Below are positions 24,799 through 34,113 of a stretch of DNA of 64,000 bases, piece after piece. The translations under genes and the position numbers were made by a program. How positions within the stretch are numbered: position 1 is the stretch's first letter; every line of letters starts with the position of its first letter. Source of the DNA: Rhabdochlamydiaceae bacterium (lineage in GTDB: Bacteria; Chlamydiota; Chlamydiia; Chlamydiales; Rhabdochlamydiaceae); NCBI GenBank assembly GCA_019752555.1, contig JAIELY010000010.1, positions 124,001-188,000 of the forward strand, in the 5' to 3' direction. A model generated the notes under the pieces. It ran no database searches. It saw only the letters and a list, made by a program, of their open reading frames with translations, and was not told the DNA's origin.

Positions 24799-25857
24799 TT
24801 ATTTTATTTCTTGTTTCTCAAGTGCTTGAAGGCGTTTCTCTAAAGATTCAATTTGTTTCACATATTCGGTGATCTTGCGTAAATGCACTTGCTGGCGGTT
24901 ATAGTCTGCAAGGCCCATTACAGGAGCGCCTGCATATTTGCCAGCTTGATTCAAGGATTTACTAATCCCTCCGCGCGTTGCAATCATAGCGCCATCTGCG
25001 ATCTCGACATGGCCTACAACTCCCGCTTGCCCGCCTAAAACGACGTTGCGGCCTGTTTTGGAAGAGCCTGCGATCCCTGTCTGGGAAACGATGATGTTGT
25101 CCGGGCCAACCTCGACATTGTGGCCAATTTGAACCAGGTTGTCAATTTTTGAGCCTTGACGGATACGAGTGTATTTAAACCGGGCTCTATCGATTGTTGT
25201 ATTAGCGCCAATTTCAACATCATCTTCGATAATGACAATGCCGAGTTGGTCGAGCTTAGAGTGTTTTCCTTGCGCGCTTGTCAGATAGCCAAATCCGCAA
25301 GAGCCAATGACAGCGCCTGGCTGTAAGATCACTCGGTTGCCGATGATGCAACGCTCGCGGATGGTGACATGCGGATGGATGAGGCAGTGCGTTCCGATTT
25401 CAACACCGGGTCCAACGGAAACATGGGCGCATAAGATCGTGTGATCTGCTACGCGTGCTCCTTGGTCGATTACCGTGTAGGGACCAATCTGTACCTCGGC
25501 GCCGATGATCGCATCCGGGTGGATGACTGCTGTGGGATGAATCCCGTGAAATCCTGTATGATGATTTTGAGAGGAAAGAATCAGTGTGACAATTTTTTGA
25601 AAGGCGAGAGACGGATCGTTCGATACCAAATAGTTTTTACCATCTTCAATGGGGGTATTGGAATCAATGCAGATCACTCCCGCCTTTGACTGCAGCATCG
25701 CAGGGCGGTACTTGGGATTGGCTAAGAAAGACGCCTCTTGAGCGCTTGCGGTTTCAAGCGCATCTACACCGGAGATGCAATGTTCAGAATCGCCGATGAG
25801 TTTGGATTGAGTAAGAACGCTTAGCTCAGCTAGCGTGAATTTCTTGAGATCCTTCAT
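24799..25857 (-). CDS. lpxD: UDP-3-O-(3-hydroxyacyl)glucosamine N-acyltransferase
   Basis: Adds the N-linked acyl chain in lipid A biosynthesis, using acyl-ACP in the cytoplasm. The 352-aa protein has the N-terminal uridine-binding domain (about residues 1-100), followed by a long run of hexapeptide repeats forming a left-handed beta helix (HPTAVIHPDAIIGAEVQIG and onward to about 320), and a C-terminal helix rich in Glu/Gln/Lys. The ATG at 25857 follows AAGGG; longer in-frame starts would overlap ompH. It forms a minus-strand cluster with ompH and bamA, the usual bacterial order bamA-skp-lpxD. Confidence 0.96.
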   Translation of the reverse strand: MKDLKKFTLAELSVLTQSKLIGDSEHCISGVDALETASAQEASFLANPKYRPAMLQSKAGVICIDSNTPIEDGKNYLVSNDPSLAFQKIVTLILSSQNHHTGFHGIHPTAVIHPDAIIGAEVQIGPYTVIDQGARVADHTILCAHVSVGPGVEIGTHCLIHPHVTIRERCIIGNRVILQPGAVIGSCGFGYLTSAQGKHSKLDQLGIVIIEDDVEIGANTTIDRARFKYTRIRQGSKIDNLVQIGHNVEVGPDNIIVSQTGIAGSSKTGRNVVLGGQAGVVGHVEIADGAMIATRGGISKSLNQAGKYAGAPVMGLADYNRQQVHLRKITEYVKQIESLEKRLQALEKQEIK

Positions 25858-25885
25858 GATATAGCCCTTAAATACAAATCTAGTG

Positions 25886-26440
25886 TTACGAACCTGCTGC
25901 AGGTTGTTTTTTATTTTCTTGTTCATAGTTTTTATCCATTTCGACAACGACAGGACCTGTCACATCGAGCGCTGGAGAAAAATAAAAGCAAGCATCTTTA
26001 TTGACGACGACGGCAAGTTTCTTATCCTTAGCAACCTTTTCAGAGGCAGCATTAATCCCTGAGCTGATTGTTTGCATGATGCGCATATTGGCTTGGTTAA
26101 GAACTTGGTAGTACTGGTTTTGGTAGCGGTTCATCTCTTCGCTTAATGTGCGAAACTTCAATTTTAACTCTTCTTCAGCTTGAGGGGAAAGACCATCGAG
26201 ATACTCAGGATCGTTGAATTTTGCGGAGATATCGTTAAGCTGTTTTTCTGTGTCTTCCAGAAGAGAGGACATTTGATTTTTCAAGGATTCAAACGCTGCT
26301 TGCTCTTGTTTGCCGAGTTTGGAGTCTGAGAGGCAATTTGTAAAACTGACGACACCAATCGAGGGTTGCGCTTCAGCAGAAAAAGCTGCTGTCGATGTGG
26401 CAAGGGCTAGAATCGCTGTTGAAAAAAAGCGTTTTGTCAT
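25886..26440 (-). CDS. OmpH/Skp-like periplasmic chaperone
   Basis: A 184-aa protein with a clear signal peptide (MTKRFFSTAILALATSTAAF, cleavage near SAEA), then a long coiled coil (about residues 45-125: LGKQEQAAFESLKNQMSSL and following) and a small C-terminal region with KLAVVVNKDACFYFSPALDVT, the conserved base of the Skp trimer. It carries unfolded outer-membrane proteins across the periplasm to BamA. It lies between bamA (18-bp gap) and lpxD (28-bp gap) on the minus strand, as in Chlamydia, where it is called OmpH. Confidence 0.93.
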   Translation of the reverse strand: MTKRFFSTAILALATSTAAFSAEAQPSIGVVSFTNCLSDSKLGKQEQAAFESLKNQMSSLLEDTEKQLNDISAKFNDPEYLDGLSPQAEEELKLKFRTLSEEMNRYQNQYYQVLNQANMRIMQTISSGINAASEKVAKDKKLAVVVNKDACFYFSPALDVTGPVVVEMDKNYEQENKKQPAAGS

Positions 26441-26458
26441 AGGTTATGCTCCTTTATG

Positions 26459-28819
26459 TTAAAATTGTCCACCCATTGAGAAAAAGAACCTGCGTACTTG
26501 ATTTTCATGATCTGGATTCACAGGGAACCCCATCCCGACGATGATCGGCACGCGGTTGATCAACTCGATCCGAGCTCCAAATCCATAGGTCATCTTGAAA
26601 TTTGCGAGATACCACCGTTTCATCGCAACACTTCCTGCGTCGATAAAGAGGAAGGCGTCTAAAAATGGCACGATCTCTTGTAAATATTCGATAGAGAGAA
26701 GCGAAGAGGAGATCCCCCCTTTTGGGTCGCCATTGCTGTATTCGGGTCCTAAAGAAAACGCTTTGTAACCCCGTACAGAGTTCTCGCCGCCTAAGAAAAA
26801 GCGTTCGCTAAGCGGGATATCATTAGGGTCGCTGGATTTCCAAAATGGCTGAATGAACCGGAATTCAAACCGGTACTTCATGATCCCGCGTCTCCAGAGC
26901 TGTGTGTAATACGTATTGACGTAGCTTAATCGAGTGAACGTAAAGTCTCCGCCGATTCCGGCAAACTCACCTTCAAGTGTAGAGCGAAATCCGTTGTGCG
27001 GTTTAATCGCGCTGTCTGTGGAATCAAAGGAAATAGAAGAGCTGACAGCAGAAATCAATCCATCGCTATCAGCTTGCTGTCTTTCTTTTTTAGGAGCGCT
27101 GTGAGAGACATGTACGTCTGCATTGCGGATTCGGTATTTTGTGCCAAAGGTCCAATAATAATTCAGAGGGTAGGAAGCATAGAACGTGGAGCCGATCGTT
27201 TTAATATCGTAATCATTTGAGATCAATGTACTCGTGCTCTGGGTCACATCAAATCCAACGCGCCAGAGCGTATCGCGGAAATAGGGTGTTAACCATGAGA
27301 GGGTGTAGGAGGTTTGCTTCGAGCCAATGCTGACGCGTGCGTGTGCATATTCGCCGCCGCCGCGCAGTGCAGAAAGGCCCTCTGAGAAGATTTTTCCAAA
27401 CCCTTTATAATTGAAATTGCTCTCGGACAAATCAAGACCGCCGAAGAGATCGTCTGCGGTACTAAATCCGAAGAACAGGCTGATGTTTCCCGTTGTAGTT
27501 TCGTCTACCTCGATATAAACATCCCGGTAGTTTTCACCTAGAGCTTGGTCATCTTGCGTGCGCACAGCATAGACGTTGACAGTTTTAAAATAGCCAACGT
27601 TCTCTAAGCGTGTTTGGGTGGCTTTGAGTTTTGCCGTATCAAAGGTTTCTCCAGGAACAAGAAGAGATTCTCTTAGAATCACATTGTTCTTTGTCTGAAC
27701 ATTTCCAAAGATCCGCACAAGGCCGATTTTGTACTCTTGTCCTTCGTCGATAATGAAAGTTACGTTGTAGAGCGGTTCATTGGAAACTAGCTGTGTTTCA
27801 TACTGGACGTTACAGTCGATGAACCCTTTACGGCCGTAAAGATCTTTAATATTTTGTGCTGTTTGACGCAAGTTTTCCGGAGAGTACACGCCTTCGGGTC
27901 TAACGAGAAAACGGCTGTCGATTTCAGCATCGGTGAAGAGAGTGTTTCCTTTGAATTTGACATTCTTTAAGTGATAAATAGGCCCCCGTTCCGCATGAAT
28001 TTCTAGAAGGATTTTTCCCTCTGATTTTGCCTCGAGGACTTTGATATCCACTTTTGCGTCTGCATAGCCTTTGTTTTGGAGCAGATTGATGATGGTGAGT
28101 TTATCTTGCTCTAAAGCCTCTTCGCTGTAGGTCCCTTGTCCTGTAAGCCAGCTTGTAAAGAGGTTGTATTTTTTTGTGTGGATCATTGAGAGGATTTCGC
28201 TCTGTTCATCCTTAGAGAATCCCTCAAAGACGATGTTGTCAATTTTTCCTGATCTTCCTTCGAACACTTCGATGCGGATGTCCACTTCATTTGTTTTGGG
28301 GTCGGGGATCACAGAGTAATGCAGCTGCGATTCGAAATACCCCTTTTTGACGTAGTACTCTTTGACCTTGTTGAACGCTTTATTGAAAGCTTGTCTGTTG
28401 AAGACTGCATTGGATTTTATCCCAAGCTCTTTTTGAAGCGTCTTTGTTTTAATGTGCTTATTTCCACTCCACGTCATCGTGCGGATATTCGGACGGGGCC
28501 AGAGCTTCAAATGAACATAGACCTCGCCATTGTGGACATTAATCGACGGCTCGACTCTGTCGTATTCTTCGGAGAGTGCTTTGAGGTCGCTGTCAAATGT
28601 TAGCTGGGAAAAAGGATCGCCGATTTTGGTTTTTAGCCTGCCGAGTACTGTCTTCGCATCGAAGGTGGCATTTGCCGGCAGATTTTCCACTGAGATGTCG
28701 ATGTTGGCGACCTTTCGGTCTTCAAATGCTTCAATGGAAGAATAAGAGGCTCTCAAAGTGGGCAGTGGCACGCAGGTGAATGCGATCAGCGATAAGGCGA
28801 TTAAATATTTCTTGCTCAT
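26459..28819 (-). CDS. bamA: Outer membrane protein assembly factor BamA (Omp85)
   Basis: Inserts beta-barrel proteins into the outer membrane. It has 786 aa: a signal peptide (residues 1-24, ending LRAS), tandem POTRA domains (about 30-420; repeated IDNIVFEGFSKDEQSEILSM, LKNVKFKGNTLFTDAEID, IGLVRIFGNVQTKNNVILRE units), and a C-terminal 16-strand barrel with FFLGGENSVRGY, the conserved loop-6 RGY motif, near residue 685, ending FFFSMGGQF with the terminal Phe. It is the first gene of the bamA-ompH-lpxD cluster. Upstream is a 351-bp gap with two inverted repeats. Confidence 0.96.
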   Translation of the reverse strand: MSKKYLIALSLIAFTCVPLPTLRASYSSIEAFEDRKVANIDISVENLPANATFDAKTVLGRLKTKIGDPFSQLTFDSDLKALSEEYDRVEPSINVHNGEVYVHLKLWPRPNIRTMTWSGNKHIKTKTLQKELGIKSNAVFNRQAFNKAFNKVKEYYVKKGYFESQLHYSVIPDPKTNEVDIRIEVFEGRSGKIDNIVFEGFSKDEQSEILSMIHTKKYNLFTSWLTGQGTYSEEALEQDKLTIINLLQNKGYADAKVDIKVLEAKSEGKILLEIHAERGPIYHLKNVKFKGNTLFTDAEIDSRFLVRPEGVYSPENLRQTAQNIKDLYGRKGFIDCNVQYETQLVSNEPLYNVTFIIDEGQEYKIGLVRIFGNVQTKNNVILRESLLVPGETFDTAKLKATQTRLENVGYFKTVNVYAVRTQDDQALGENYRDVYIEVDETTTGNISLFFGFSTADDLFGGLDLSESNFNYKGFGKIFSEGLSALRGGGEYAHARVSIGSKQTSYTLSWLTPYFRDTLWRVGFDVTQSTSTLISNDYDIKTIGSTFYASYPLNYYWTFGTKYRIRNADVHVSHSAPKKERQQADSDGLISAVSSSISFDSTDSAIKPHNGFRSTLEGEFAGIGGDFTFTRLSYVNTYYTQLWRRGIMKYRFEFRFIQPFWKSSDPNDIPLSERFFLGGENSVRGYKAFSLGPEYSNGDPKGGISSSLLSIEYLQEIVPFLDAFLFIDAGSVAMKRWYLANFKMTYGFGARIELINRVPIIVGMGFPVNPDHENQVRRFFFSMGGQF

Positions 28820-28857
28820 GGAGTGGTGCTCGTTTCTGATAAGCGTAAATCAGTTAT

Positions 28858-28921
28858 CTTGGCCTTACACATTTTTGTACCCGGTCGTCTTAAGGAGGGT
28901 GCAAAAATGAATAAAGCCAAG
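28858..28921. repeat. Inverted repeat with 25-nt arms upstream of bamA
   Basis: The arms 28858-28882 and 28897-28921 pair at 21 of 25 positions, around a 14-nt loop that includes an AAGGAGG-like sequence. It lies 39 bp upstream of the bamA start in the 28820-29170 gap. There is no U-run on either strand. It could act in the bamA leader RNA or be a mobile-element remnant. Confidence 0.7.
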
Positions 28922-28977
28922 GTTGTACCAGACATCTGTCATCAATTGGGCAGTTGGGGATGTTAGCCCAGCTTCGC

Positions 28978-29034
28978 TTTTGAACTGCTCTCATGGGAAT
29001 ATTTAGGAATATTCTCGTGAAGCGGTTCGAAAAA
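28978..29034. repeat. Imperfect inverted repeat in the recR-bamA gap
   Basis: The core GAATATT/AATATTC stem (28997-29003 with 29008-29014) extends outward with interruptions to TTTT/AAAA flanks. It lies between recR (ending 29171) and bamA. The A/T flanks on both sides would suit a bidirectional terminator. Together with the repeat at 28858 this makes up most of the gene-free stretch; I see no supportable gene in the remainder. Confidence 0.55.
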
Positions 29035-29170
29035 AAATGCCGGCACAACGGCCCCCAAATTCCCATTTTGCGATCGAGTCTGGTACAGCATAAGAGAATT
29101 TAAGATAAAGAGGCAATTGCAAAACTTAAGCTTCGAAGAAAAATCTATGATTTGAGCTGGTAATGAACGT

Positions 29171-29770
29171 TTAGAACACTTGGCGCGCTGTAAAGGCTCT
29201 TGCAAGTGTGCCACCGTCCACAAAGTCAAGAGAGCTTCCTAAGGGGATTCCGAAGGCAAGACGGGAAACGCTGAGGCCCCAAGCTTGAATCTGTTCTTTG
29301 AGATATAAGGAGGTGGTGTCTCCCTCTAAAGTAGAGTCGAGTGCGATAATCATTTCTTTAACCCCTTGCTCGTCGACTCTTTTTTTTAATCTGCCGAGGT
29401 TGAGGTGTTCGGGTGTTGTTCCGTCAATAGGAGACAGAAGTCCGCCAAGAACGTGGTAATGCCCTCGAAAGGTCCCTGTTTCTTCAATTGAGAAGACATC
29501 TCTTGCGGATGCGATGATGCAAAGCTGAGAGGCGTTCCTATTGTGATCCGCGCAAAAAGGGCAAGAGTGGTTGTCTGTAAGGCAATGGCATGTGGGGCAG
29601 TGGGTGATTTTTTCTTTTAATTCAGATAGGTGATTAGAAAATCCTTGAATTTCATGGGCTGGCCAGTCGAGCAGTTGAAAGGCAAATCTTTCGGCTGTTT
29701 TAGTGCCAACGCCAGGTAATTTTTTAAGATAGGCAATTAAAAGTGTCAGTGCTGCAGGGTATTTAGGCAT
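29171..29770 (-). CDS. recR: Recombination protein RecR
   Basis: Part of the RecFOR pathway, loading RecA onto gapped DNA. The 199 aa show the helix-hairpin-helix LKKLPGVGTKTAERFAF (residues 12-28), a C4 zinc finger CPTCHCLTDNHSCPFC (about 57-72), a Toprim domain with IIALDSTLEGDTTSLYL (about 130-146), and a C-terminal Walker-B-like GTLARAF. It is divergent from fabH with a 185-bp gap (29771-29955), in which I see no gene. A recR neighbour is also found beside fabH in Chlamydia. Confidence 0.97.
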   Translation of the reverse strand: MPKYPAALTLLIAYLKKLPGVGTKTAERFAFQLLDWPAHEIQGFSNHLSELKEKITHCPTCHCLTDNHSCPFCADHNRNASQLCIIASARDVFSIEETGTFRGHYHVLGGLLSPIDGTTPEHLNLGRLKKRVDEQGVKEMIIALDSTLEGDTTSLYLKEQIQAWGLSVSRLAFGIPLGSSLDFVDGGTLARAFTARQVF

Positions 29771-29955
29771 GGTGAGATCCTTGAATTTTCCATAGACTAA
29801 AAAATGTGTGTGTTTCCGCCAATAGGTATTTTTCGATCTTGTGAAGTTTAAATTTGCTTGTTGACGCTAGGAGAAATAATCCTTCCTTTTTTTTAGATCG
29901 CTAAGGTAAAATAAAGGCAGTAAACATTTTAATTTTTCACTTTTTAGCAGTATTT

Positions 29956-30954
29956 ATGAATCCAAAGGCGCGCATTGTTGGAACAGGGTGTTATTTACCT
30001 GAAAAGGTCTTAACAAACCAAGACTTAGAAAAGTTGGTTGAGACCTCGGATGAGTGGATCTTTACACGCACAGGCATGAAAGAGCGGCGTCTTGCTCGGG
30101 CGGATGAGTTTACCTCAGACATGGGATTTCATGCGGCAGAAAGGGCTCTTAAGGCAGCTGAGCTCGCACCGGAAGAAGTGGATCTCATTCTTGTGGCTAC
30201 GCTGACCCCCGATTATGTGTTTCCCAGCACAGCTTGTTTGATTCAAGCGCGTCTAAAAGCTGTTAACGCCGCAGCAATCGATGTTCAAGCTGCTTGCACA
30301 GGTTATATCTATTGCCTCTCGCAAGCAAAGGCGTACATTGAATCTGGGTTGTATCAAAATGTTTTAATCATCGCTTCTGAAAAGCTCTCTTCGATCGTCA
30401 ATTATAAGGACCGCAATACGTGTGTGCTTTTTGGAGACGGGGCCTCTGCATGTGTTGTCAGTGGAAAAGGAGCTGGTCTTCAAATTCGCGATGTCAGCCT
30501 AGGCGCGGATGGAGAGCTTGCGCAGCTTTTAATCCTTCCAGCAGGGGGCTCTCGCCATCCAGCATCTCAGGATACGGTGAATGCCGAACAACATTTTTTG
30601 CAAATGGAAGGCAAAGAGGTCTTTAAACATGCTGTGCGGCGGATGGAATCGGCCTCCAAGAAGTGTTTAGATACAGCCGGACTTGCAGAAGATCAGATTA
30701 GCTGGCTTATTCCCCATCAGGCAAATATACGGATTATTGAAGCGATTGCAAAGCGGTTCGCTGTGCCTCAAGAGCGCGTGTATTTAACGCTTCATAAATA
30801 TGGAAATACTTCAGCCTCTTCTGTGGGTATTGCTTTAGATGAATTACTCAAAGAACATTCGATCCAATTCGGGGAAAATCTTCTTTTAACAGCCTTCGGC
30901 GCCGGATTGACCTGGGGAGCATCTCTTTTAACATCGATTAAGGAAGGGGAGTAG
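29956..30954 (+). CDS. fabH: Beta-ketoacyl-ACP synthase III
   Basis: Condenses acetyl-CoA with malonyl-ACP to start type II fatty acid synthesis. The 332 aa contain the catalytic Cys in VDVQAACTGYIYCL (near residue 113), the His in WLIPHQANIRI (near residue 255) and the Asn in KYGNTSASS (near residue 287), and the N-terminus GTGCYLPEKVLTNQDLE is typical. It is first in fabH-fabD-fabG-acpP, with a 2-bp gap to fabD. Confidence 0.97.
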   Translation: MNPKARIVGTGCYLPEKVLTNQDLEKLVETSDEWIFTRTGMKERRLARADEFTSDMGFHAAERALKAAELAPEEVDLILVATLTPDYVFPSTACLIQARLKAVNAAAIDVQAACTGYIYCLSQAKAYIESGLYQNVLIIASEKLSSIVNYKDRNTCVLFGDGASACVVSGKGAGLQIRDVSLGADGELAQLLILPAGGSRHPASQDTVNAEQHFLQMEGKEVFKHAVRRMESASKKCLDTAGLAEDQISWLIPHQANIRIIEAIAKRFAVPQERVYLTLHKYGNTSASSVGIALDELLKEHSIQFGENLLLTAFGAGLTWGASLLTSIKEGE

Positions 30955-30956
30955 TA

Positions 30957-31913
30957 ATGGACAAAAAGTGGGGATTTTTATTTCCTGGCCAAGGAGCGCA
31001 ATATCCAGGAATGGCAAAAGATTTTTACGAGCAATTTTCAGTTGCCAAAGAGGTTTTTGAAGAAGCGGACAGCATCTTAAAAATGCCTTTTTCCCGTCTC
31101 ATTTTTGAAGGTCCAGCTTCTGAGCTTACATTGACGAAAAATTCTCAAGTGGGGATCTACATTGCAAGCATTGCGATTTTGCGCACCTTGCAGCACAATT
31201 TTCCAGATGTGCAGCCGATCGTGTGTGCCGGTTTAAGCTTAGGTGAGTACACTGCATTAACAGCCGCTCAAAAAATCTCTTTCGAAGATTGCCTCAAGCT
31301 CGTGCGTTCGCGTGCCCTTTATATGCATGAGGCATGTGAGCAAAATAAGGGAGGGATGCAGGTTATCCTTGGTTTAGAGGCTGATGTCGTAGAAGCGGTT
31401 GTTCAAGAGCTTGGCAGCGCGTCTAATGTCTGGGTTGCTAATTTAAATTGCCCAGGACAGGTTGTGATTGCGGGAACTCAAGAAGGAATGGATCTAGCTG
31501 TTTTGGCATTGAAGGCAAAAGGAGCCAAACGGGCGCTTGCTTTGGATGTCTCTGGAGCGTTTCACAGTGGTCTCATGCATGTCGCACAACAGAGGTTAGC
31601 TGCAGAGATTCTTTCTACGCCTCTCTCTCAGAGTGCAATTCAGCTCGTGATGAACGTGCCAGGTGATTATGTGTCTGATGTAAATGCGATGCGTGGATTT
31701 CTGATCGACCAAGTGGCAAGTCCTGTCCGCTGGGAAAAAGGGATGCGGGCAATGATGGCCCAAGAAGTCGAAGGGTATATCGAAATGGGGCCTGGCAAAA
31801 CGCTTGCGGGAATGAACAAACGGATTGGTGTTTCTCAGCCAACGCTTAGCATTGAAAAAGTTTCAGATCTAGAAGAATTTCCAAAGTGGATGGAGACATT
31901 ATGCAATTGTTAA
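30957..31913 (+). CDS. fabD: Malonyl-CoA:ACP transacylase
   Basis: Moves malonyl groups from CoA to acyl carrier protein. The 318 aa open FLFPGQGAQYPGMAKDF, with the nucleophile Ser in CAGLSLGEYTAL (near residue 95), the catalytic His in SGAFHSGLM (near residue 202) and the C-terminal EMGPGKTLAGMNKRI. It follows fabH by 2 bp, and its last 13 bp overlap the fabG start, so translation is probably coupled. Confidence 0.97.
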   Translation: MDKKWGFLFPGQGAQYPGMAKDFYEQFSVAKEVFEEADSILKMPFSRLIFEGPASELTLTKNSQVGIYIASIAILRTLQHNFPDVQPIVCAGLSLGEYTALTAAQKISFEDCLKLVRSRALYMHEACEQNKGGMQVILGLEADVVEAVVQELGSASNVWVANLNCPGQVVIAGTQEGMDLAVLALKAKGAKRALALDVSGAFHSGLMHVAQQRLAAEILSTPLSQSAIQLVMNVPGDYVSDVNAMRGFLIDQVASPVRWEKGMRAMMAQEVEGYIEMGPGKTLAGMNKRIGVSQPTLSIEKVSDLEEFPKWMETLCNC

Positions 31914-32656
31914 AAGATAAGCAGGCTCTTATTACAGGTGGAACTGCGGGAATTGGAAAAGAGATTGCTTTGAGTTTTGCAAGACAAGGAGCTTCTGTCG
32001 CCATTTGCGGAACAAATCAAGAGCGCGCATCAGAAGTGCTAGCTGCGCTTGAACAGATGCGTCAATCAGAGTCTCAGCGTTTTGAAATCGTGATTCTAGA
32101 CATCTCTGATAAAAAAGCCGTAGAAGATGCTGTTCAACATCTTCTTTCCGCATGGGGCTCGATCGATATCCTTGTGAATAATGCCGGCATTACACGCGAT
32201 GGGCTTCTCATGAAAATGAGTGAAGAGGATTGGGATGCTGTTCTCAACACAAACCTCAAATCTGTATTTAACACTTGCCAGGTCCTTGTCCGCCCAATGC
32301 TCAAAGCAAGAAAGGGAAAAATTATTAACATTAGCTCTGTTGTTGGCTTGACAGGAAATGCCGGACAGGCTAATTATGCTGCATCAAAGTCTGGAATGAT
32401 TGGTTTTACAAAGTCTCTTGCTCAAGAGCTTGCCACACGGGGAATCTGTGTGAATTGTATTGCTCCAGGGTTTATCCAAACGCGCATGACAGACGTTCTT
32501 AATGATGCCCAGCGCGAGGGAATTTTAAAAAAAATTCCTATGGGGAGAATGGGCGATCCCGCGGATATTGCACATGCGGCGGTCTTCCTTGCGAGCTCCC
32601 TCTCAGATTATATTACTGGGCAGGTCTTGACGGTAGATGGCGGAATGGTCATGTAG
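31901..32656 (+). CDS. fabG: 3-oxoacyl-ACP reductase
   Basis: NADPH-dependent SDR that reduces 3-oxoacyl-ACP in the elongation cycle. The 251 aa contain ITGGTAGIGKEIA (residues 10-22), NNAGITRDGLLMKM (near 95), the catalytic Ser in INISSVVG and YAASKSG (Y-x3-K near 160), and a C-terminal SDYITGQVLTVDGGMVM. The ATG at 31901 follows GGAGA; a longer in-frame start at 31886 lies deeper in fabD and would carry no conserved residues. It overlaps fabD by 13 bp. Confidence 0.97.
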   Translation: MQLLKDKQALITGGTAGIGKEIALSFARQGASVAICGTNQERASEVLAALEQMRQSESQRFEIVILDISDKKAVEDAVQHLLSAWGSIDILVNNAGITRDGLLMKMSEEDWDAVLNTNLKSVFNTCQVLVRPMLKARKGKIINISSVVGLTGNAGQANYAASKSGMIGFTKSLAQELATRGICVNCIAPGFIQTRMTDVLNDAQREGILKKIPMGRMGDPADIAHAAVFLASSLSDYITGQVLTVDGGMVM

Positions 32657-32702
32657 CTTAAGCTTTTTGTATTTTTTTAAGTAACTCAACTGAAGGAAAC
32701 CT

Positions 32703-32942
32703 ATGTCAACTGAAAAGGAAGTCATCGAGATTGTTGTCGAGCAACTCGGCGTCGATGCGAATGATGTGACTTTAGAAAAGTCATTTGTAGAAGATTTAAA
32801 CGCAGATTCTCTGGACCTCACAGAGCTCATCATGACTTTTGAAGAGCGTTTCGGCTTTGAGATCTCTGAAGAAGAAGCTGAGAAGCTAAAAACTGTTGGC
32901 GATGTTGTAAACTACATCGAAACGCGCAAAAAAGCGTCCTAA
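32703..32942 (+). CDS. acpP: Acyl carrier protein
   Basis: A 79-aa acidic four-helix carrier. The phosphopantetheine attachment Ser is in [15 protein letters not shown] (DSL, near residue 40). The gene is preceded by GAAGG and closes the fabH-fabD-fabG-acpP operon, 46 bp after fabG. The holo form is made by the AcpS encoded at 39781-40170. A terminator hairpin follows at 32953. Confidence 0.98.
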   Translation: MSTEKEVIEIVVEQLGVDANDVTLEKSFVEDLNADSLDLTELIMTFEERFGFEISEEEAEKLKTVGDVVNYIETRKKAS

Positions 32943-32952
32943 GTATCCTTAG

Positions 32953-32979
32953 AGCCTCTTGGGAAATCCTCAAGAGGCT
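32953..32979 (+). terminator. Hairpin terminator after acpP
   Basis: A perfect 9-bp stem (32953-32961 with 32971-32979) with a 9-nt loop, followed by TAATCTTATC. It lies 10 bp after the acpP stop and before the convergent potD gene. Confidence 0.75.
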
Positions 32980-33037
32980 TAATCTTATCTAGTTATTTTT
33001 CATCCCAAATAACTTCAAATTTTGAAGTTCTTTGGGT

Positions 33038-34111
33038 CTAATTCCCAGACTTAACATCCACCCAAATATCGCGGATTTCTTGCTGTGGGAGCACAGTCTC
33101 AAGAAAGTGATATTTGCTAAAATCTTCCTGTGATGAATTAAAGAGGGATGCGGCAAGCGGATCGATTTCGACCTGATCGATGATATTGGTCACAGCAGGG
33201 AAGAACCCATATGTGTGGTAGTGGGAAGCTGCCGATTGCGGTCTATAGAGGTAGTTAATGAAACGATAGACCTGTTTTTCTTTGGTCGAGTGTTTTGGGA
33301 TAGAGAGGTTTTCAATTGTGATAAAGCTCCCTTCTTTGGGGACGACAAATCCTACAAAATCAAACATCCGCATTGTGCGCCAGATATAGGAGCTTGAAGC
33401 GACCGCAACGGCGCAATTTTTGGTCGCAAGAAAATAGTCTCCACGGAAACTGGCATAGGCTTCCACCCATTGCTTTTGCTGAACCAGTAGATCGCGCACC
33501 TTCCTGCCTTGAGCGGCATCGAGCTCGTTTGTCGTATGAAATAAGTAAAAAGCGGCAAATCCGACAGCTTCGATCGGATCGTTGATCATCGTCACTTTGT
33601 AATCGATTGTTTGAGGATCGAAAATCATTTTCCAGGAAGGCTCTAGCGGCTTGTCTTTAAAATAGTCTTTATCGATTCCAAAGCCAAACAGCTCCCATTC
33701 GAAAGGGATGGAATAGCGGTTGTCAGGATCGAAGAAATGACCCAGTAGGTTGGGGTTAAGCACATTCCAAAAGTTGAGTTTTTCCTTATCAATTTCCTTT
33801 AAAAGACCCTCTTGAATCAAGACATTAACAGCGTAATCCGAAGGGATAATGAGATCGTACCCTTCGCCCCCTGTTGCTTTGAGTTTGACGATCAGCTCTT
33901 CATTCGAAGAGTAGTAGTTGAGATTGACTTTGATCCCAGTCTCATTTTCGAAGTCGGTGATGACAGCTGGATCTAGAATATCTCCCCAAGCAAAGACGTT
34001 AATTGTGTTCGAATGGGAGGATCCTAATTCCCATTTAGGCAGGTACAACGCCCCACAAATTAATGCGGTCCAAAGAAGAACCACTCCTAGTCGAATAAAA
34101 AATTTACGCAT
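33038..34111 (-). CDS. potD: Spermidine/putrescine ABC transporter, substrate-binding protein
   Basis: Periplasmic polyamine receptor, 357 aa. An N-terminal signal/anchor (LGVVLLWTALICGALYL) precedes the family start INVFAWGDILDPAVITDFE, which resembles the PotD/PotF opening (N-x-Y-x-W-x-x-Y-I-x-P). YDLIIPSDYAVNVLIQEGLL and RYSIPFEWELFGFGID are further conserved blocks. It is last in the minus-strand order potA-potB-potC-potD, 2 bp after potC. Polyamine specificity is inferred from operon and family; related spermidine/putrescine-type receptors can bind other cations or compounds. Confidence 0.92.
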   Translation of the reverse strand: MRKFFIRLGVVLLWTALICGALYLPKWELGSSHSNTINVFAWGDILDPAVITDFENETGIKVNLNYYSSNEELIVKLKATGGEGYDLIIPSDYAVNVLIQEGLLKEIDKEKLNFWNVLNPNLLGHFFDPDNRYSIPFEWELFGFGIDKDYFKDKPLEPSWKMIFDPQTIDYKVTMINDPIEAVGFAAFYLFHTTNELDAAQGRKVRDLLVQQKQWVEAYASFRGDYFLATKNCAVAVASSSYIWRTMRMFDFVGFVVPKEGSFITIENLSIPKHSTKEKQVYRFINYLYRPQSAASHYHTYGFFPAVTNIIDQVEIDPLAASLFNSSQEDFSKYHFLETVLPQQEIRDIWVDVKSGN

Positions 34112-34113
34112 AC

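Noticed and set aside
28907-28966. 19-codon plus-strand frame behind AAGGAGG
   Set aside because: Good ribosome site, but it lies within the inverted repeat, is antisense to the transcript direction of recR and bamA, and has nothing downstream to regulate.
28963-29229. 88-codon minus-strand frame overlapping recR
   Set aside because: It shares the recR 3' end in another frame and crosses an inverted repeat; composition is not protein-like.
29850-29900. TTGACG upstream of fabH as a -35 box
   Set aside because: No acceptable -10 at 16-18 bp, so I did not list a promoter.
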